This document shows, one piece after another, positions 6,416 to 7,303 of a stretch of DNA of 7,303 nucleotides (its first letter is position 1; each line of letters opens with the position of its first letter). The translations under genes and the position numbers were made by a program. Under the pieces are notes generated by a model. The model saw nothing but the letters and a program-made list of their open reading frames with translations. It was not told the DNA's origin and did no database searches. Source of the DNA: Bacillota bacterium (lineage in GTDB: Bacteria; Bacillota_A; Clostridia; Clostridiales; Clostridiaceae); NCBI GenBank assembly GCA_021837545.1, contig JAKBFR010000117.1, positions 1-7,303 of the forward strand. Direction: 5' to 3'.

Positions 6416-6838
6416 ATGAATAATTTATCAATTAGAAAAATGAATGAAGTGTCAAAGAGAAAGAAGAAAGGATTTACGTTAGTTGAATTGATTATCGTTA
6501 TTGCAATTATTGCAATTTTAGCAGCAATAGCTATACCTAAGTTTGGTGCAATAAGAACTAGTGCCAATCAAAAAGCAGATTTAGCTAATGCTAAGAATAT
6601 TCAAACAGTTGTTGCAACCAACGTTGCAAATGAAACTAGTAGTCTATATGCAATACCAACAACTAGTACTAATACAGTAGTATCAAATACCACACTACTA
6701 ACACTACTTGATACCAAAACTCTTGTATCAAAAGTCAATAGCACAGAATTTACTGCAGAAATAGACAGTTCTGGAGATGTGCATGTATTAGCAGGTACAG
6801 CAGAAGTATATCCCAATACGAATACTGCTTGGAATTAG
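6416..6838 (+). CDS. pilA: Type IV prepilin, PilA-like major pilin candidate
   Basis: This is a 140-residue class IVa prepilin. A basic 19-residue leader ends in KRKKKG; PilD should cut between G19 and F20 and methylate F20. The mature N-terminus FTLVELIIVIAIIAILAAIA has Glu at +5 (E24) and the classic Pro at +22 (P41), forming the hydrophobic helix that first anchors the pilin in the membrane and then packs in the fibre core. The mature protein is 121 residues, on the small side. Its globular part is rich in Thr, Ser and Asn (about 71-111), ends in Tyr/Trp-containing EVYPNTNTAWN and has no cysteine, so no disulfide-bonded D-region. The start is fixed by AGGAGGGG (6402-6409) six bases before ATG 6416, the strongest ribosome site in the window and consistent with high expression. 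Its place directly after pilC favours a major pilin, but a minor pilin cannot be excluded without the rest of the locus. Confidence 0.95.
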   Translation: MNNLSIRKMNEVSKRKKKGFTLVELIIVIAIIAILAAIAIPKFGAIRTSANQKADLANAKNIQTVVATNVANETSSLYAIPTTSTNTVVSNTTLLTLLDTKTLVSKVNSTEFTAEIDSSGDVHVLAGTAEVYPNTNTAWN

Positions 6839-7041
6839 GCTAATGTTATTAATATAATAAACTAAGTATTTACATGTAAGGTTAAATATTAAACTTTACA
6901 TGTAAGTGCATATAATAAGCAGTAATTATATATCATCAAAGTTAGAATAGATAGTATAATTATGTTAAAACAATAAGTAGGCAATTATATATTGAGTGGA
7001 TAATTAAAATAAATAGAAAATTGGTAGCGTGGGGAGAAAAT
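6839..7041. other. 203-base gap between the pilin gene and pilM
   Basis: No gene is visible. It holds the paired palindromic repeats at 6869-6906 (listed separately) and no T-run terminator, so the operon probably continues into pilM. TATAAT at 6955-6960 has only a poor -35 (TCATCA, 6933-6938) and is a weak internal promoter candidate. GGGGAG (7031-7036) is the pilM ribosome site. Confidence 0.5.
6869..6906. repeat. Two identical 12-bp repeats, each containing the palindrome TTACATGTAA
   Basis: TTTACATGTAAG occurs at 6869-6880 and again at 6895-6906, with centres 26 bp apart (about two and a half DNA turns). Each copy contains a 10-bp perfect palindrome. Because the units are palindromic, the RNA can also fold as one long hairpin: 6870-6881 with 6894-6905 (one G-U), plus TTAA 6882-6885 with 6889-6892. 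No T-run follows. It could be a pair of operators for a dimeric regulator or an RNA stability/processing element after the pilin message. Confidence 0.65.
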
Positions 7042-7303
7042 ATGAAGATAAAAAGGGAAAATTCAGATAAACACGATGAATTAAATAAAAATAACAATGG
7101 CATTATAGAAAAGAAAAAATCAATTGATATTAAGTCTTTGATGAACATGGACATAGGAACTTTAAAGACTAAATTTTCAAAAAACTTAAAGAAAACAAAA
7201 AAAGCAAGAACCTATGAAAAGAAGAGAAAAGTAGTAGCTTTTGATATGGGTAGTTCTATGATTAAAATAGTAGTAGGAATGTATTATAAAAATGATTTGA
7301 CTA
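7042..7303 (+). CDS. pilM: PilM-like actin-fold ATPase, N-terminal part only (runs off the window)
   Basis: The frame starts at ATG 7042, with GGGGAG (7031-7036) five bases upstream, and stays open to the window end (87 complete codons). Residues 64-80 read VVAFDMGSSMIKIVVGM. This matches the phosphate-1 loop of the actin/FtsA-like PilM family (DxGSSxxK, here D68 to K75). PilM is a cytoplasmic protein that binds nucleotide and the N-terminal tail of PilN, linking the motor side to the alignment complex. Its place after pilBC and the pilin gene agrees with this. The unusual part is residues 1-63: a hydrophilic, lysine-rich extension (for example KTKKARTYEKKRK just before the core), whereas typical PilM proteins begin with the actin-like core near residue 1-10. 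A related actin-fold protein such as FtsA or a competence/sporulation homologue is possible but less likely here. Confidence 0.8.
   Translation, partial: MKIKRENSDKHDELNKNNNGIIEKKKSIDIKSLMNMDIGTLKTKFSKNLKKTKKARTYEKKRKVVAFDMGSSMIKIVVGMYYKNDLT

Noticed and set aside
6601..6816. Minus-strand frame inside the pilin gene
   Set aside because: It lies wholly opposite the pilin coding region, with a low-complexity Val/Ser/Thr product that mirrors the Thr/Asn-rich pilin codons.
6960..7154. Minus-strand frame over the start of pilM
   Set aside because: The Phe/Leu/Ile-rich product is what the lysine-rich PilM extension gives in antisense; there is no supporting ribosome site or family match.
1..7303. 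CRISPR arrays, insertion sequences, tRNA or rRNA genes, prophage or defence genes
   Set aside because: No regularly spaced repeats, transposase-like products, terminal repeats or structural RNA genes were seen; apart from yebC, the recognised genes belong to type IV pilus biogenesis.

Overview
This AT-rich window, with strong AGGAGG-type ribosome binding sites and one TTG start, looks like chromosome from a Clostridium-type Firmicute. It holds the front part of a Gram-positive type IV pilus (T4P) locus. The organism call is an inference from base composition, gene content and a clostridial riboswitch class; there is no rRNA or other species marker.

Layout, all genes on the + strand. Positions 1-519 are the C-terminal 172 residues of a YebC/PmpR-family protein, closed by a terminator at 622-663. 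A 446-base gap follows. It contains a second hairpin that reads as a terminator only on the minus strand, and a candidate promoter for pilT (966-2003), the retraction ATPase. After pilT, a noncoding stretch carries a candidate extended -10 promoter and then a class II cyclic-di-GMP riboswitch (about 2238-2306). The 3' end of the aptamer is also the 5' arm of an intrinsic terminator (2298-2333). Downstream come pilD (prepilin peptidase, 2521-3273), pilB (extension ATPase, 3415-5103), pilC (platform protein, 5137-6339), a type IVa major-pilin-like gene (6416-6838), and the start of a pilM-like gene that runs off the right edge (7042-7303).

Together the genes supply most of the inner part of a T4P machine. 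PilD cleaves and methylates the pilin, PilB drives polymerisation through PilC, PilT depolymerises, and PilM is the cytoplasmic scaffold protein. PilN, PilO and minor pilins would be expected beyond the right edge.

The most interesting feature is two separate c-di-GMP inputs on one pathway. One is a riboswitch, predicted to be an ON switch, at the head of the assembly operon. The other is a near-canonical tandem MshEN c-di-GMP-binding motif at the N-terminus of PilB. pilT lies upstream of the riboswitch and so escapes the RNA-level control. This predicts that c-di-GMP favours pilus extension over retraction. Each module is known from other bacteria, so this is a well-defined regulatory architecture rather than an unknown system. 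Smaller oddities are an unexplained minus-strand terminator, intercistronic hairpins around pilB and before the pilin gene, a pair of identical palindrome-containing repeats after the pilin gene, and a lysine-rich N-terminal extension on PilM.
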